A stretch of DNA of 64,000 bases from Indibacter alkaliphilus LW1 (GCF_000295935.2 NZ_ALWO02000023.1:1-64000); one strand, 5' to 3'; counted from the first letter of the stretch, positions 16,649 to 27,792 are shown. Numbers and translations: made by a program. Notes: generated by a model not told the origin, from the sequence alone.

Positions 16649-19600
16649 ATGAAGTATAAAAAAATCTGGATAATTCTAAGTGTATTTTTGTTTTCCCTGA
16701 TTGTAATTCCCACTATCGCAGTATTTCTTCTATATCAAAACCAAAAGCAGCTTACCCAAAAGGCGGTTGAAGGTCTGAATGAAAGCATTCATGGTGAACT
16801 GAGAATAATGGATTCCCATATATCTCCTTTCAAAAACTTCCCTTATGTTTCTATTGATTTGGAAGGCCTTTCCTTATTTGAAGAAAAGGGGCAGTATTCA
16901 GATACGGTTTTAAATGTAAACGACCTTTATGTAGGATTCAGGATTACCGATATTTTATCAAGCAATTACACAGTAAAATCAATCAGGCTGAGCTCTGGTA
17001 AATTAAATTTGGTGCAACCAGAATCAGGAATATTGAATTTGTTAAAAGCCATAGAGACTGAGCAGGCACGATCATCTGAAAGTGAGGCCTTGAGTTTGGA
17101 CCTCTCCTCGGTATTATTGGATAATGTAGCCCTTTCATTTGATGATTTTGGTAGTGGTACTGCCATAGATGCTGTTTTGGAGAAAATAAATGCAGGGTTC
17201 AGAATCGATCAAGGACTTATTTTTATTGAAGTCGCTGGAGATTTGATCATGGATTACCTTCAAGATGGGGAGCCTACTTTTTTCAATGATAAGCATGTTA
17301 ATCTTGGACTAAGTATGAATTATGATGAGGGACAGTCGAGGGTAACTATTGAGAAATCAAATATTAAATTGGAGGAGGCTTTGCTGGGCTTATCCGGTAG
17401 CTTACTGGTAGGAGAGGGGTTGGATATGGATATAAGACTTTTTGGTGAGAAACCTGATTTTTCTTTGATTGCTGCGTTTTTACCCAATGAAACAGCTTCC
17501 ATCCTCAAAAGATATAAAAATGAAGGAGATGTGTTTTTTAATGGAACAATTAAAGGAAAAGCAGGAAATGGACAAGTCCCGGAGATAGCAGTGGAATTTG
17601 GCTGCGACAATGCCTATTTCTTAAATCCTAGTATTGATAAAAAGGTAGATCAATTAAGGTTTACAGGTTTTTTTACCAATGGAAAAGAAAGAAGCCTCAA
17701 AACTTCTGAATTCCAACTTCTAAACTTCAATGCAAGACCTGATGAAGGTGTTTTTCAAGGCCGCTTAGTCATCAGGGATTTTGAAAACCCGTATGTGAAA
17801 ATCAACCTTAATGCAGATCTCGATCTGGGATTTTTAGGTGAGTTTTTTGAAATAGAAGGTCTTTTAGGAATCAGTGGTCAGGTGATTTTGAATATGGATT
17901 TTGATGAGCTTATAGACCTTGAAGGAGGAATAGAAACCATTTCAGATGTTCAGAATAGTCTTCAGAGTGAATTGATTGTAAAAAACTTAAATTTTACCAT
18001 TCCTGAATTACCATATCCAGTAAGGCAACTCAATGCCTATGCAATGATGAAGGGTGGAAATATGAAATTGGAAAACCTCAACTTCAAGATTTTAGACTCT
18101 GATTTTTCTTTGAAGGGCTCTTTCGATGATTTCCCTTCATTGCTGCATGCAGACAATGACCCTGTAAAGGCAAAGTTGGAAGCTAAAGCCTCCAAAATTG
18201 ATTTTGGCCAATTGATTCCTGCAGATACTTCACTTACTGAAGTATTGACCGATTTTAGTGTAAAGCTGGCCTTTGAATCTACAGGGAATGATCTTAGAAA
18301 TTTTGAATATCTTCCAAAAGGGGAGTTTTTTATTGAAGACTTTTATGCAAAGCTCAATAACTACCCACATGAGTTTCATGATTTTGATGTAGATATTCTT
18401 ATAGGTGACAACAGTATGGAAATCATAGATTTTACGGGCATGATTGATGCCTCAGATTTCCAGTTTACAGGAGGTATTGACAATTATTCCAAGTGGTTCA
18501 AAGAAAAGACCGAGGGAAAAAGTAATTTTTCATTTGAACTCAAATCGGATCGGCTAATTGTTAAGGATTTGATCAGTTATAATGGAGTCAATTACCTTCC
18601 GGAAGATTATAAAGATGAGATTTTTTCTCAAGTATTTGTGGCTGGAAAAGTAGAATTGAATTATGAGGAGGTCTTCAAGTCTGCGGATTTGTATTTAGAC
18701 AGATTAGAAGGTAAAATGAAACTTCATCCATTGAAACTTGAGGATTTCAAAGGAAGGGTACATTATGAAGAAGATTATCTTACTATTGAAGGTCTCGAGG
18801 GTAAAATGGGAAGTTCAGACTTCAGGATTGATGTTGGTTATTTGGTTGGAGAGCCTAGAGTAAGCAAGAGAAACCGTTTTTCAATCGAAGCAAAAAGTTT
18901 GGATTTGGATGCACTGATGGGATTTGAATCCATTGAAAAGGAGGTGAACCATGCAGACTCTTTCAATATTTTTGAACTCCCTTTTTCTGATATGGATTTC
19001 TCTGCGAAGATCAAAAAGCTGAATTATCATACTTTCTGGTTGGAGGATGTGGTTTTCAATGGCAGAACTACACCGAATCACTACTTGTATGTTGATACCC
19101 TGGGTTTGAGAGCAGCTGATGGCACTTTGGGGATCAAGGGCTATTTCAATGGATCAGATCCAGAGCAAATTTACTTCAATAGCACGATGAAGGCAGAAAA
19201 GCTGGATCTGGATAAGTTGCTGATCAAATTTGATAATTTCGGTCAGGATCAATTGATCAATGAAAACCTTCATGGCCTTGTTTCGGGGATTATAAAAAGC
19301 AATTTTTTGGTACACCCTGACCTTACACCAATCATAGAAAAGTCCGAAGCTTCCATGAACCTAACGGTTTATAAAGGGAGTTTGGTCAACTTTGCTCCAT
19401 TGCGTGCGATGGGTGATTATTTCAAAGATAAAAACATGAATCTTGTACGTTTTGATACACTTAAAAATACCTTTGATCTCAAGGAAGGTGTGCTGAATAT
19501 TCCTAGGATGAATATTAATTCCAGCTTGGGTTTTATTGAGATATCAGGAAAACAAAGCTTAGATATGAATATGGATTACTTTATTCGGATTCCTTTAGCT

Positions 19601-19783
19601 CTTGTAACACAGGTTGGGTTTAGATCACTTTTCGGAGGAAGGTCAAGAGAAGAAATTGATGCTGAGCAGGAAGATGAGATAGTTTACAGAGATCCTAATT
19701 CCAGAGTAAGGTTTGTGAATGTCACCATGAAAGGGACTCCGGATGATTTCAAAATCGGACTTGGAAAAGATAAAAAAAAGTGA
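16649..19783 (+). CDS. AsmA-like protein
   Basis: 1044 residues: one N-terminal membrane anchor (about 5-28), then a long beta-rich periplasmic region and a C-terminal AsmA-like domain near 830-1000. AsmA/TamB relatives form lipid-carrying bridges between inner and outer membranes, and that role is inferred here. The start at 16649 (MKYKKIWIILS) puts the anchor at the N-terminus; an in-frame TTG 36 bases upstream adds only a poor leader. It stands 79 bases after the sulfatase. Confidence 0.85.
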   Translation: MKYKKIWIILSVFLFSLIVIPTIAVFLLYQNQKQLTQKAVEGLNESIHGELRIMDSHISPFKNFPYVSIDLEGLSLFEEKGQYSDTVLNVNDLYVGFRITDILSSNYTVKSIRLSSGKLNLVQPESGILNLLKAIETEQARSSESEALSLDLSSVLLDNVALSFDDFGSGTAIDAVLEKINAGFRIDQGLIFIEVAGDLIMDYLQDGEPTFFNDKHVNLGLSMNYDEGQSRVTIEKSNIKLEEALLGLSGSLLVGEGLDMDIRLFGEKPDFSLIAAFLPNETASILKRYKNEGDVFFNGTIKGKAGNGQVPEIAVEFGCDNAYFLNPSIDKKVDQLRFTGFFTNGKERSLKTSEFQLLNFNARPDEGVFQGRLVIRDFENPYVKINLNADLDLGFLGEFFEIEGLLGISGQVILNMDFDELIDLEGGIETISDVQNSLQSELIVKNLNFTIPELPYPVRQLNAYAMMKGGNMKLENLNFKILDSDFSLKGSFDDFPSLLHADNDPVKAKLEAKASKIDFGQLIPADTSLTEVLTDFSVKLAFESTGNDLRNFEYLPKGEFFIEDFYAKLNNYPHEFHDFDVDILIGDNSMEIIDFTGMIDASDFQFTGGIDNYSKWFKEKTEGKSNFSFELKSDRLIVKDLISYNGVNYLPEDYKDEIFSQVFVAGKVELNYEEVFKSADLYLDRLEGKMKLHPLKLEDFKGRVHYEEDYLTIEGLEGKMGSSDFRIDVGYLVGEPRVSKRNRFSIEAKSLDLDALMGFESIEKEVNHADSFNIFELPFSDMDFSAKIKKLNYHTFWLEDVVFNGRTTPNHYLYVDTLGLRAADGTLGIKGYFNGSDPEQIYFNSTMKAEKLDLDKLLIKFDNFGQDQLINENLHGLVSGIIKSNFLVHPDLTPIIEKSEASMNLTVYKGSLVNFAPLRAMGDYFKDKNMNLVRFDTLKNTFDLKEGVLNIPRMNINSSLGFIEISGKQSLDMNMDYFIRIPLALVTQVGFRSLFGGRSREEIDAEQEDEIVYRDPNSRVRFVNVTMKGTPDDFKIGLGKDKKK

Positions 19784-19811
19784 AGTACTGTCTTGTAATC
19801 AATTCAAGAAT

Positions 19812-19858
19812 AAAAAAACACCTCACACAAGCAAGACTCTGTTTGCGTGAGGTGTTTT
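19812..19858. terminator. Bidirectional terminator after the AsmA-like gene
   Basis: AAAACACCTCAC (19815-19826) pairs with GTGAGGTGTTTT (19847-19858). U runs follow on both strands. It separates the AsmA-like gene (+) from the small membrane protein gene (-). Confidence 0.88.
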
Positions 19859-19873
19859 ACTTTGGAATGGATT

Positions 19874-20308
19874 TTATCCTATCCAGCTTCCCCAAGGGAT
19901 TCTGCTCAGGATAAGCAGAAGACCAATAGCATAAAGCATGTAAATTGATCTGAATTTGGCTCTGCTATCAGCAAGTTTTTTAGCTCTTGAATATCCGATG
20001 GTAATCACGACTATGGCTACGATATTGATCAAAGGGTGCTCCAAGGCAGTTAATCTGGCCGCACTGTCAGACATGGCTCCGCCTCCTTTTAGTAATGAAA
20101 ATCCTACAGGGCTGACAAAATAAAGGATTAAGCCTACGAGTAGCTGTACGTGAGCAAGTATAAATGCGATCAATGCAATTTTCCTATCTTTTTCTGTAAA
20201 GGGGCGATTACTCAAAGAGCCTATCAAGGCGTAAATAAAGACAATAGCCAAGGCTGCCAGAACTAGGTAGGCGAGACCTGAATGAAGATGTTGAAGTCCG
20301 GTATACAT
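19874..20308 (-). CDS. Conserved small membrane protein
   Basis: 144 residues with four membrane segments (about 12-32, 45-66, 85-106, 120-137). Several His residues near the membrane (H7, H9, one in segment 2 and one near segment 3) recall b-type heme ligands of cytochrome-b561-like bundles. I cannot show heme binding and do not recognise the family. The gene lies about 65 bases downstream of the methyltransferase gene on the same strand. Confidence 0.65.
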   Translation of the reverse strand: MYTGLQHLHSGLAYLVLAALAIVFIYALIGSLSNRPFTEKDRKIALIAFILAHVQLLVGLILYFVSPVGFSLLKGGGAMSDSAARLTALEHPLINIVAIVVITIGYSRAKKLADSRAKFRSIYMLYAIGLLLILSRIPWGSWIG

Positions 20309-20372
20309 GATTTTTATTTAGATTAAGTGTTTGGTTAAAAATTTTGTTTTCAAAAATGAGTTTTTGAGTTTA

Positions 20373-21554
20373 TTACTCCACAAATAAAACCAATCCCTTC
20401 AAATATTCCGTCTCAGGATGAAAAATGTTGATCGGATGATCTCCAGGTTGAGAAAGGAAATGGAGTATTCTAACATTTCTTTCAGCTTCATGGGCTGCAG
20501 CAGTAATTGTATTTGCAAACAGTTGCTTGTCCACCACTTGAGAACAAGAGAATGTAAAAAGAATACCGCCTTTTTTGATTCTTTTCAAGGCTTCCGCATT
20601 CAATCTTTTATAAGCTTGAACGGCATTGTGTCTGGATTTGATATTTTTTGCAAATGCAGGAGGATCTAAGACAACAAGGTCAAAATCATTATCTATTTCC
20701 CTGATATATTTGACAACATCAGCAATAATAGATTCATGTTTTCCCTCAAAACCCATATTGATGCTGAGGTTTTTCTCGGTAAGTTCAATGGCTTTTGCAG
20801 AAATATCCACTGAATGTACTTCTGATGCTCCTGCTTTTAAGGCTGCAATTGAAAACCCTCCTGAATAACAGAAAGTATTCAGAACCTTTTTTCCAAGACT
20901 GTATTTTCCAAGTAAATTTCTGTTTTCCCTCTGATCAATGAAAAAACCGGTTTTTTGACCTTTTTCCCAATCTATTTCATAAGAACAGCCATACTCTCTG
21001 ACCAGGTTGGTTTCCGGTTTTCCAAACAAAACCCGGTTTTCTGCTCCCACATCTTTTGGCAATGTTTCTGCACTTTTGTCATATACTGACTTTAGTTTTT
21101 CGCCTAGCACTTCCCGAAGAGCAATAGAAATATCTTTGACATGCTTATACATTCCCACATGGTGGGTTTGTATGACGGCTGTACCATTGTAATAGTCGAT
21201 GATGAGACCAGGAAGTCCGTCTCCCTCTCCATGAATCATCCGAAAAACATTTGTTTCCTGATTCTCCCAAAGGTTTAGCGCTTTCCTGACATCCAAAGCA
21301 GACTGAAATTTGCTTACCCAGAATGCTTGGTCTATATTTTTTTCCTCAAAGGAAATTAACCTGACCATGATAGATCCATATTGAAAATGACCTATCCCCA
21401 AAAATTCATTTTTGAAACTAAAAACCTGAACCAGATTTCCATTTTTTAGGTCATCGTCTTTTTTAGCTATAGCACCTGAAAAAATCCAATGATGTTTTCT
21501 ATTGATGGAGTGTTCTTTACCCCTGAGAAGCTCGATTTTTGGATATGTAAGCAT
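20373..21554 (-). CDS. rlmI: Class I SAM-dependent rRNA methyltransferase (RlmI-like)
   Basis: 393 residues: an N-terminal PUA domain (about 5-75), a middle domain, and a C-terminal Rossmann methyltransferase with VLNTFCYSGGFSIAA, VLDPPAFAKN and the SCS segment of the m5C-type fold. E. coli RlmI methylates C1962 of 23S rRNA. The start at 21554 (MLTYPKIELL) is chosen over 21608 because the PUA domain begins there. The gene still overlaps the end of the symporter gene by 38 bases, which suggests coupled translation. Confidence 0.87.
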   Translation of the reverse strand: MLTYPKIELLRGKEHSINRKHHWIFSGAIAKKDDDLKNGNLVQVFSFKNEFLGIGHFQYGSIMVRLISFEEKNIDQAFWVSKFQSALDVRKALNLWENQETNVFRMIHGEGDGLPGLIIDYYNGTAVIQTHHVGMYKHVKDISIALREVLGEKLKSVYDKSAETLPKDVGAENRVLFGKPETNLVREYGCSYEIDWEKGQKTGFFIDQRENRNLLGKYSLGKKVLNTFCYSGGFSIAALKAGASEVHSVDISAKAIELTEKNLSINMGFEGKHESIIADVVKYIREIDNDFDLVVLDPPAFAKNIKSRHNAVQAYKRLNAEALKRIKKGGILFTFSCSQVVDKQLFANTITAAAHEAERNVRILHFLSQPGDHPINIFHPETEYLKGLVLFVE

Positions 21555-22935
21555 GTGTAATTTTTTTGTTAGGAAATACGTAGGAGCCAAGAACCATAAA
21601 GATAGCACTTATAATCAACGCAGGCATATGTGGGTAGAATGGTAAGTCATAAACCGACAGTGCTAGGAAAGAAATCATTCCAAAAACGATGGACATCAAA
21701 GCGCCCATTTCAGAAGCTTTTCTCCAATATAGCCCTGCTGTAAGTGGCACAAATAAGGATACCAACATAAGGATTGATGCTCCGGCCACCAGTTCATAGA
21801 TGTTTGTTTTCCATTGCGCCATCAAAGTCGCAACAATGGCAACGGTGACTACATTGACCCTCAAAATCCAAAGAAAGTGTTTGTCCTTAAGCTTGCTTCC
21901 AAAATATGGCCTGATCAGATTTTCGGAAATGATTGCAGATGGAGCCAATAAGCCTGAGCTTGTAGTACTCATAATTGCAGATATTAGTGCACCAAAAAAC
22001 AGAATCTGCACGTGCATGCCCGTATGCCTCAGTACCATTTCAGGTAAAAGCAACTGTTTGTTTTCAAGGTAAATTTCAGGGTATAAATGTTTTGCAGCTA
22101 AAGCAATAAATAAAGGTAAAAGTCCAATAGTCACATAGAAACCACCTGCTAAATACGTAGATCTTATGGCAACTTTTTCTGATTTGGCAGACATCACCCT
22201 TTGATAAATATCCTGACTTGGAATACTTCCTAGGCCCAAAATAGCCCAGGCTCCCAGGTAATTGATCCAAGCAGTGGGCTTAGGTTCTGGGAAAAAATCA
22301 AAACTGCCCTCTGGTGCATTTTCCAGAATTGGCATTACACCACCAGCTTTTTGACTGACCAAAACGGCAACCCAAATCAGTCCGACGACAATAAGAGTAG
22401 TCTGTATAAAGTCAGTAATGGAAATGGCCCACATACCTCCTAAGAAAGTGTAAAAGACTACAATTGCAGCGCTTAACACAATACCCGAAGAAATGCTGAT
22501 GTCGGATATAGAGGTGAAGATCAAAGACAAGGCTACAAGTTGCGCGGCTACATAACCGAAGTAAGGTGGAATCATAAAGATAGAGGCAAAGAATTCAACC
22601 CTTTTACCAAAAATCTTCTTGTAGACATCTCCAATGGTCAGCACATTCATTCTGTACATTGGCCTGAGATAGAAGACACCGAATAGGATTAGGCACAATG
22701 CCCCGCCAAAAGGGTCTTCTATAACACCCAGAAGTCCATGATCTAAGTATTCTGATGACGCTCCGAAAATAGTTTCTGAACCGAACCAAGTGGCGAATAG
22801 CGCTGAGGCTGAAAGTACGAGAGGTAGCTGTCTTCCAGCTAGAACAAAATCAGTGGAATTTTTGACCAATTTAGAAGACCAAGCACCTATCGCTATGGTG
22901 ATCAGGATATAGATGATGATTGCTGTTAGAAGCAA
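21517..22935 (-). CDS. Sodium:solute symporter (SSS) family protein
   Basis: 472 residues with about 13 membrane segments. The STDFVLAGRQLP segment after the first helix and the ATWFGSETIFGASSEY region are typical of SSS transporters, which use the LeuT fold and Na+ gradients. The substrate cannot be read from sequence. Its 3' end overlaps the methyltransferase gene. The intergenic region upstream holds an unusual repeat array (22983-23090). Confidence 0.88.
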   Translation of the reverse strand: MLLTAIIIYILITIAIGAWSSKLVKNSTDFVLAGRQLPLVLSASALFATWFGSETIFGASSEYLDHGLLGVIEDPFGGALCLILFGVFYLRPMYRMNVLTIGDVYKKIFGKRVEFFASIFMIPPYFGYVAAQLVALSLIFTSISDISISSGIVLSAAIVVFYTFLGGMWAISITDFIQTTLIVVGLIWVAVLVSQKAGGVMPILENAPEGSFDFFPEPKPTAWINYLGAWAILGLGSIPSQDIYQRVMSAKSEKVAIRSTYLAGGFYVTIGLLPLFIALAAKHLYPEIYLENKQLLLPEMVLRHTGMHVQILFFGALISAIMSTTSSGLLAPSAIISENLIRPYFGSKLKDKHFLWILRVNVVTVAIVATLMAQWKTNIYELVAGASILMLVSLFVPLTAGLYWRKASEMGALMSIVFGMISFLALSVYDLPFYPHMPALIISAIFMVLGSYVFPNKKITHAYISKNRASQG

Positions 22936-22982
22936 ATTGATTTACTTTTTATTTATTTTGGATTCAAGCCAGAAAGATAATC

Positions 22983-23090
22983 GAAATACGGTTGAAATAT
23001 TGTAGAATCCGGAGTTTTTACGAAGGTCCCGAGAGTGAAACGATTCGGGATAAAGTGGAAATACAATTGAAATACAGTTGAAATAAATTC
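22983..23090. repeat. Two blocks of an 11-bp direct repeat around a palindrome
   Basis: GAAATA recurs with exact 11-base spacing at 22983 and 22994, then at 23058, 23069 and 23080; the unit is roughly GAAATACnnTT. Between the blocks lies TCCCGA...TCGGGA (about 23027-23050), the same core palindrome as in the tRNA-Asp fragments near the window start. It falls between the symporter start and the ABC-F gene end. Confidence 0.7.
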
Positions 23091-23093
23091 CCA

Positions 23094-23126
23094 CATCAGG
23101 CCTAAAGTAAAAAACTAGGCCTGATG
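23094..23126 (-). terminator. Perfect 11-bp hairpin downstream of the ABC-F gene
   Basis: CATCAGGCCTA (23094-23104) pairs with TAGGCCTGATG (23116-23126). The loop is A/T-rich, but no U run follows on either strand. It could be a transcript-end stabiliser for the ABC-F mRNA rather than a true intrinsic terminator. Confidence 0.5.
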
Positions 23127-23184
23127 CTAGGAATCTATATCGCCGAAGGCATTTATCAATTTATTAAGCGCAGCATATATCACT

Positions 23185-24840
<1,656 letters not shown>

Positions 24841-24886
24841 TTAAAGAATCAGTAAATATCCCTGCTTTTTACAAAGTATTTCCCAA

Positions 24887-24926
24887 AATAAAAGTGCTGG
24901 ATTGTAGACAATCCAGCACTTTTATT
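24887..24926 (-). terminator. Strong terminator downstream of the DUF1080 gene
   Basis: An 18-bp perfect stem (24887-24904 with 24909-24926) and a four-base loop, with U-rich flanks on the minus strand. It separates the DUF1080 gene from the ABC-F gene. Confidence 0.92.
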
Positions 24927-24946
24927 TTCCAATTTTGCATTAATTT

Positions 24947-25708
24947 TTAAAAATCAGTGCCAGCATTACTCAAATCAATCTTTTCGATCCAAATATTTCT
25001 GAATAACACGCTATGTCCCTCAGCCTGAAGTTTGATGCCTCCAAGTGTGTCTGTGATCCCCTTTCCACCATCATTTCCTCCATCAATGCCTGAATTGGGA
25101 CCACCCCAGACTTGTTGGATTGCTTTATCCTTGTGAATTTTTTTACCATTGAAGTAAATGGTAGCTCTTGCTTTTTCTTTCAACTTTCCATCCTCAAACC
25201 GGGCTGCTTTGAATTTGATATCATAGGCATTCCATTGGCCTGTTCCATTGTATGCTTCCTGCTCAGGTAAGTGCTCGTTGATGATGGCCGCCATACCATG
25301 AAGCCCATAGTCTCCATCTAGGATCTGTATCTCATACCTGTTTTGTAAATAAACACCCGAGTTGCCACCTTCTTCCTCTACCAAAAATTCCACATGAAGC
25401 CTAAAATCTCTAAACTCATCTTTTGTCACTATATCAGCAGCCCCATATTTTCCACCTGCACCTGCCGGGTCGTTGCTGCTCATGACTGTTCCCTCATCAA
25501 TTGGATCTCGGACTATTTCCCATTTAATTGGCATTTCAGCAGCTAGTCGAGGACCTTTCCAGTAGGTCCATTTTTCATCCAGCATTTTTCTGCTTCCGTC
25601 AAAAAGTATCTCGGCATTATTTGGTTTTTCAACTCCGACTCCGGTCTGAGCATTTATGTTAAATACCACTCCAATGATCAAGGTAAAAACTAAGGCAATT
25701 TTCTTCAT
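24947..25708 (-). CDS. DUF1080 (3-keto-disaccharide hydrolase) domain protein
   Basis: 253 residues with a signal peptide ending near FNINAQ. The single domain is a concanavalin-like jelly roll of the DUF1080 family, with FRDFRLHVEFLVEEEGGNSGVY, LQNRYEIQILD and a closing LQAEGHSVLFRNIWIE. Some family members hydrolyse 3-keto-glycosides made by Gfo/Idh/MocA oxidoreductases; a Gfo/Idh/MocA gene occurs at 37594-39054, though not adjacent. The start at 25708 gives a clean signal peptide; 25729 adds seven residues. Confidence 0.88.
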   Translation of the reverse strand: MKKIALVFTLIIGVVFNINAQTGVGVEKPNNAEILFDGSRKMLDEKWTYWKGPRLAAEMPIKWEIVRDPIDEGTVMSSNDPAGAGGKYGAADIVTKDEFRDFRLHVEFLVEEEGGNSGVYLQNRYEIQILDGDYGLHGMAAIINEHLPEQEAYNGTGQWNAYDIKFKAARFEDGKLKEKARATIYFNGKKIHKDKAIQQVWGGPNSGIDGGNDGGKGITDTLGGIKLQAEGHSVLFRNIWIEKIDLSNAGTDF

Positions 25709-25755
25709 AGGTTGATTTAGATTTTGCATTGAATTTAGTCAATTCATAGAATTTG

Positions 25756-25774
25756 TTGTGTAAAATTTACACAA
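25756..25774. promoter_or_regulatory. Perfect 19-bp palindrome in divergent promoter region
   Basis: TTGTGTAAA, one central base, then TTTACACAA. It sits between the divergent DUF1080 (-) and DUF1684 (+) genes, 48 bases from one start and 72 from the other. There is no U run, so it looks like a dimeric regulator operator. The half-site TTGTGTAAA also occurs once upstream of the TetR gene (32208-32216). Confidence 0.6.
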
Positions 25775-25845
25775 ACATCCAATTTACCAATTTGATCCTT
25801 TGAAAGGCTGTTTTTCTCTTTATATTTAAACCGGAATCAAATGTT

Positions 25846-26751
25846 ATGACAAAGAATAAATTTAGTAGCCTAATACTCTTTTGTTTCTTCTTATCCTGCA
25901 CCGCAGGAGAAAATCATGATATCTCTGTTCAAGAGCATCAGGAACAAGTAGATGCTTGGCATGAAAGTCAAATGGAGTTTTTGCAGTCGGACCAAGGTTG
26001 GCTCAACCTCATCGGGTTGATTTGGTTGGAGAATGGTGTCAATACTTTTGGGGCTGAGATGGAAGAATTAAGTCTTGACGCCAATGTTTTTCCTGAGAAA
26101 ATCGGAAGCTTTATCCTGGAAAACGATAAGGTATATTTTGATCCTTTGGTAGAAGGGGTTGAGTTGGAAAACATAGCAATAGATAGTAAGAAGTTGGTAT
26201 TTGATATCAATGCTGGAATAGACAAACGTCAAAATTTTAAAAACCTTCAATGGAACATTATTAAACGAGGAGACTCTTTTGGAGTAAGGCTACGTGACCT
26301 TCTAGCAAAGGATGTAGTTGAATTTGCTGGGGTGGATAGATTTCCTGTCGACCTTAAATGGAGAATTAAAGCAAAATTTATTCCTTACAACCCGATCAAA
26401 GAGGTGATGATTACCAATGTAGTGGGACAGGTAAGCCCCAATGCTTCTTCAGGCTACGTGGAGTTTGATTTTGAAGGTAAAACATACAAAATTGATGCAT
26501 TGGCCAATCCTGATGATGTTGAGCTATTCTTAATGTTTGCAGATGATACCAGTGGAGAAAGTACATACGGTGGAGGAAGGTATATGTATGTAGACAGGGA
26601 TTTTGAGTCTGATGAGATTTTATTGGATTTTAATATGGCCTACAACCCCCCCTGTGTTTATACTGCACATGCCACTTGTCCACTTCCGCCTAAACAAAAC
26701 GTCTTGGATTTGGCTATTATGGCGGGCCACAAAAACTTTGGTAAACACTGA
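25846..26751 (+). CDS. DUF1684 domain lipoprotein
   Basis: 301 residues with a lipoprotein signal (LILFCFFLSC, Cys about 18). It matches the DUF1684 family: GWLNLIGLIWLENG near the start, FPVDLKWRI, GGGRYMYVDRDF and the end motif DFNMAYNPPCVYTAHATCPLPP. The family is common in Bacteroidota and actinobacteria, with no established function. It is likely anchored in the envelope. Its TGA stop directly abuts the opposite-strand stop of the hydrolase gene. Confidence 0.87.
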   Translation: MTKNKFSSLILFCFFLSCTAGENHDISVQEHQEQVDAWHESQMEFLQSDQGWLNLIGLIWLENGVNTFGAEMEELSLDANVFPEKIGSFILENDKVYFDPLVEGVELENIAIDSKKLVFDINAGIDKRQNFKNLQWNIIKRGDSFGVRLRDLLAKDVVEFAGVDRFPVDLKWRIKAKFIPYNPIKEVMITNVVGQVSPNASSGYVEFDFEGKTYKIDALANPDDVELFLMFADDTSGESTYGGGRYMYVDRDFESDEILLDFNMAYNPPCVYTAHATCPLPPKQNVLDLAIMAGHKNFGKH

Positions 26752-27792
26752 TTAGGCTGCTTCCTCCAGATCTTGGGTTTCGGTGACTTTATATTTTTTC
26801 ACTTTGGCAATGTTTTCCAAAAAATCTATGGTTTCATCAAGAACGCCTTGCCAGTCTTTTGAAGTAATATCAGAAGCAATTACATGATCTCCTGACCCAG
26901 GAAATGCAATTTTTTTCTTCAAAGATTCCGGTGTGGAAACCAGCTCAAACATTTCAAGCATTTTAGGCACTGAAACTACAAAATCCTGTTCTTTGTCATT
27001 TTTATAATAATAGCCTAAAAATAAAGGTTGCTTGATTGCCTTAAATGTATCTTCAGTCATCTTACTACGAAGTAAAACTGCTAAACTCGTGAACGAATTA
27101 ACGTGATATTCTTCTGACCAATATTTTGCCTTTTCACCCTCTCTAGGCGTTATTCGGACTCCATTTTTATAGAGGTAATTCTCAGCCAAATACTTTGACC
27201 AAGGTTTAAAGAATTGTTCCAAAGCATCCCCACCTTCTCTGATAGCAGGGGAATAAAGGATCAGGGCCTTCATATCCGGCCTTTCTGAGGCAAGCATTAT
27301 GGATAAGGCCCCTCCCATGGAAGTGCCCACTACAATTACAGAGTCACCCAGACTTTTACCTATCATATAAGCTTCACGCACATCATCTGCCAATTTCTGA
27401 GCGGAGAGGTGCTTGAATGCATCGGGACGGGAAATTCCATGTTCTGGAAGCCTGACTAAATAAAGGTTGGCACCAAAATATTTCCCAAGCTCCCGATTGA
27501 CCGGGCTTCCTTCCATTTCACTTGCTCCAAAGCCATGAATGTAGACTATGGAGTAGGGTGTTTTTCTTTTGTGAATGCTATCAGCCCAAATTATTTTTGC
27601 TTCATTGCCGGGCTTTAGCCCTTTGACAGTATCTTCCTTTGTCTGGATGTATGCTTCGAGATCTCCCACTCTTGTTGGTACTTCAGGATATTCTCCTGTT
27701 AGGGATTGCGTTTTTTCTTTTGGACCTAGCATATAAACAAATGCCAGAATAACAGCTGCCGACAATAAAAAAACAAGGATTTTTTTTAACAT
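26752..27792 (-). CDS. Alpha/beta hydrolase, membrane-anchored
   Basis: 346 residues. The N-terminal hydrophobic segment (about 4-22) serves as anchor or signal. The alpha/beta-hydrolase core shows the oxyanion region YIHGFGASEMEG, nucleophile elbow GTSMGG, LILYSPAIREGG and a late His in GSGDHVIAS. It is probably a carboxylesterase or lipase-like enzyme in the periplasm or at the membrane. Its start overlaps the Crp/Fnr regulator gene by 7 bases, so the pair is co-transcribed and the regulator comes first. Confidence 0.84.
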   Translation of the reverse strand: MLKKILVFLLSAAVILAFVYMLGPKEKTQSLTGEYPEVPTRVGDLEAYIQTKEDTVKGLKPGNEAKIIWADSIHKRKTPYSIVYIHGFGASEMEGSPVNRELGKYFGANLYLVRLPEHGISRPDAFKHLSAQKLADDVREAYMIGKSLGDSVIVVGTSMGGALSIMLASERPDMKALILYSPAIREGGDALEQFFKPWSKYLAENYLYKNGVRITPREGEKAKYWSEEYHVNSFTSLAVLLRSKMTEDTFKAIKQPLFLGYYYKNDKEQDFVVSVPKMLEMFELVSTPESLKKKIAFPGSGDHVIASDITSKDWQGVLDETIDFLENIAKVKKYKVTETQDLEEAA

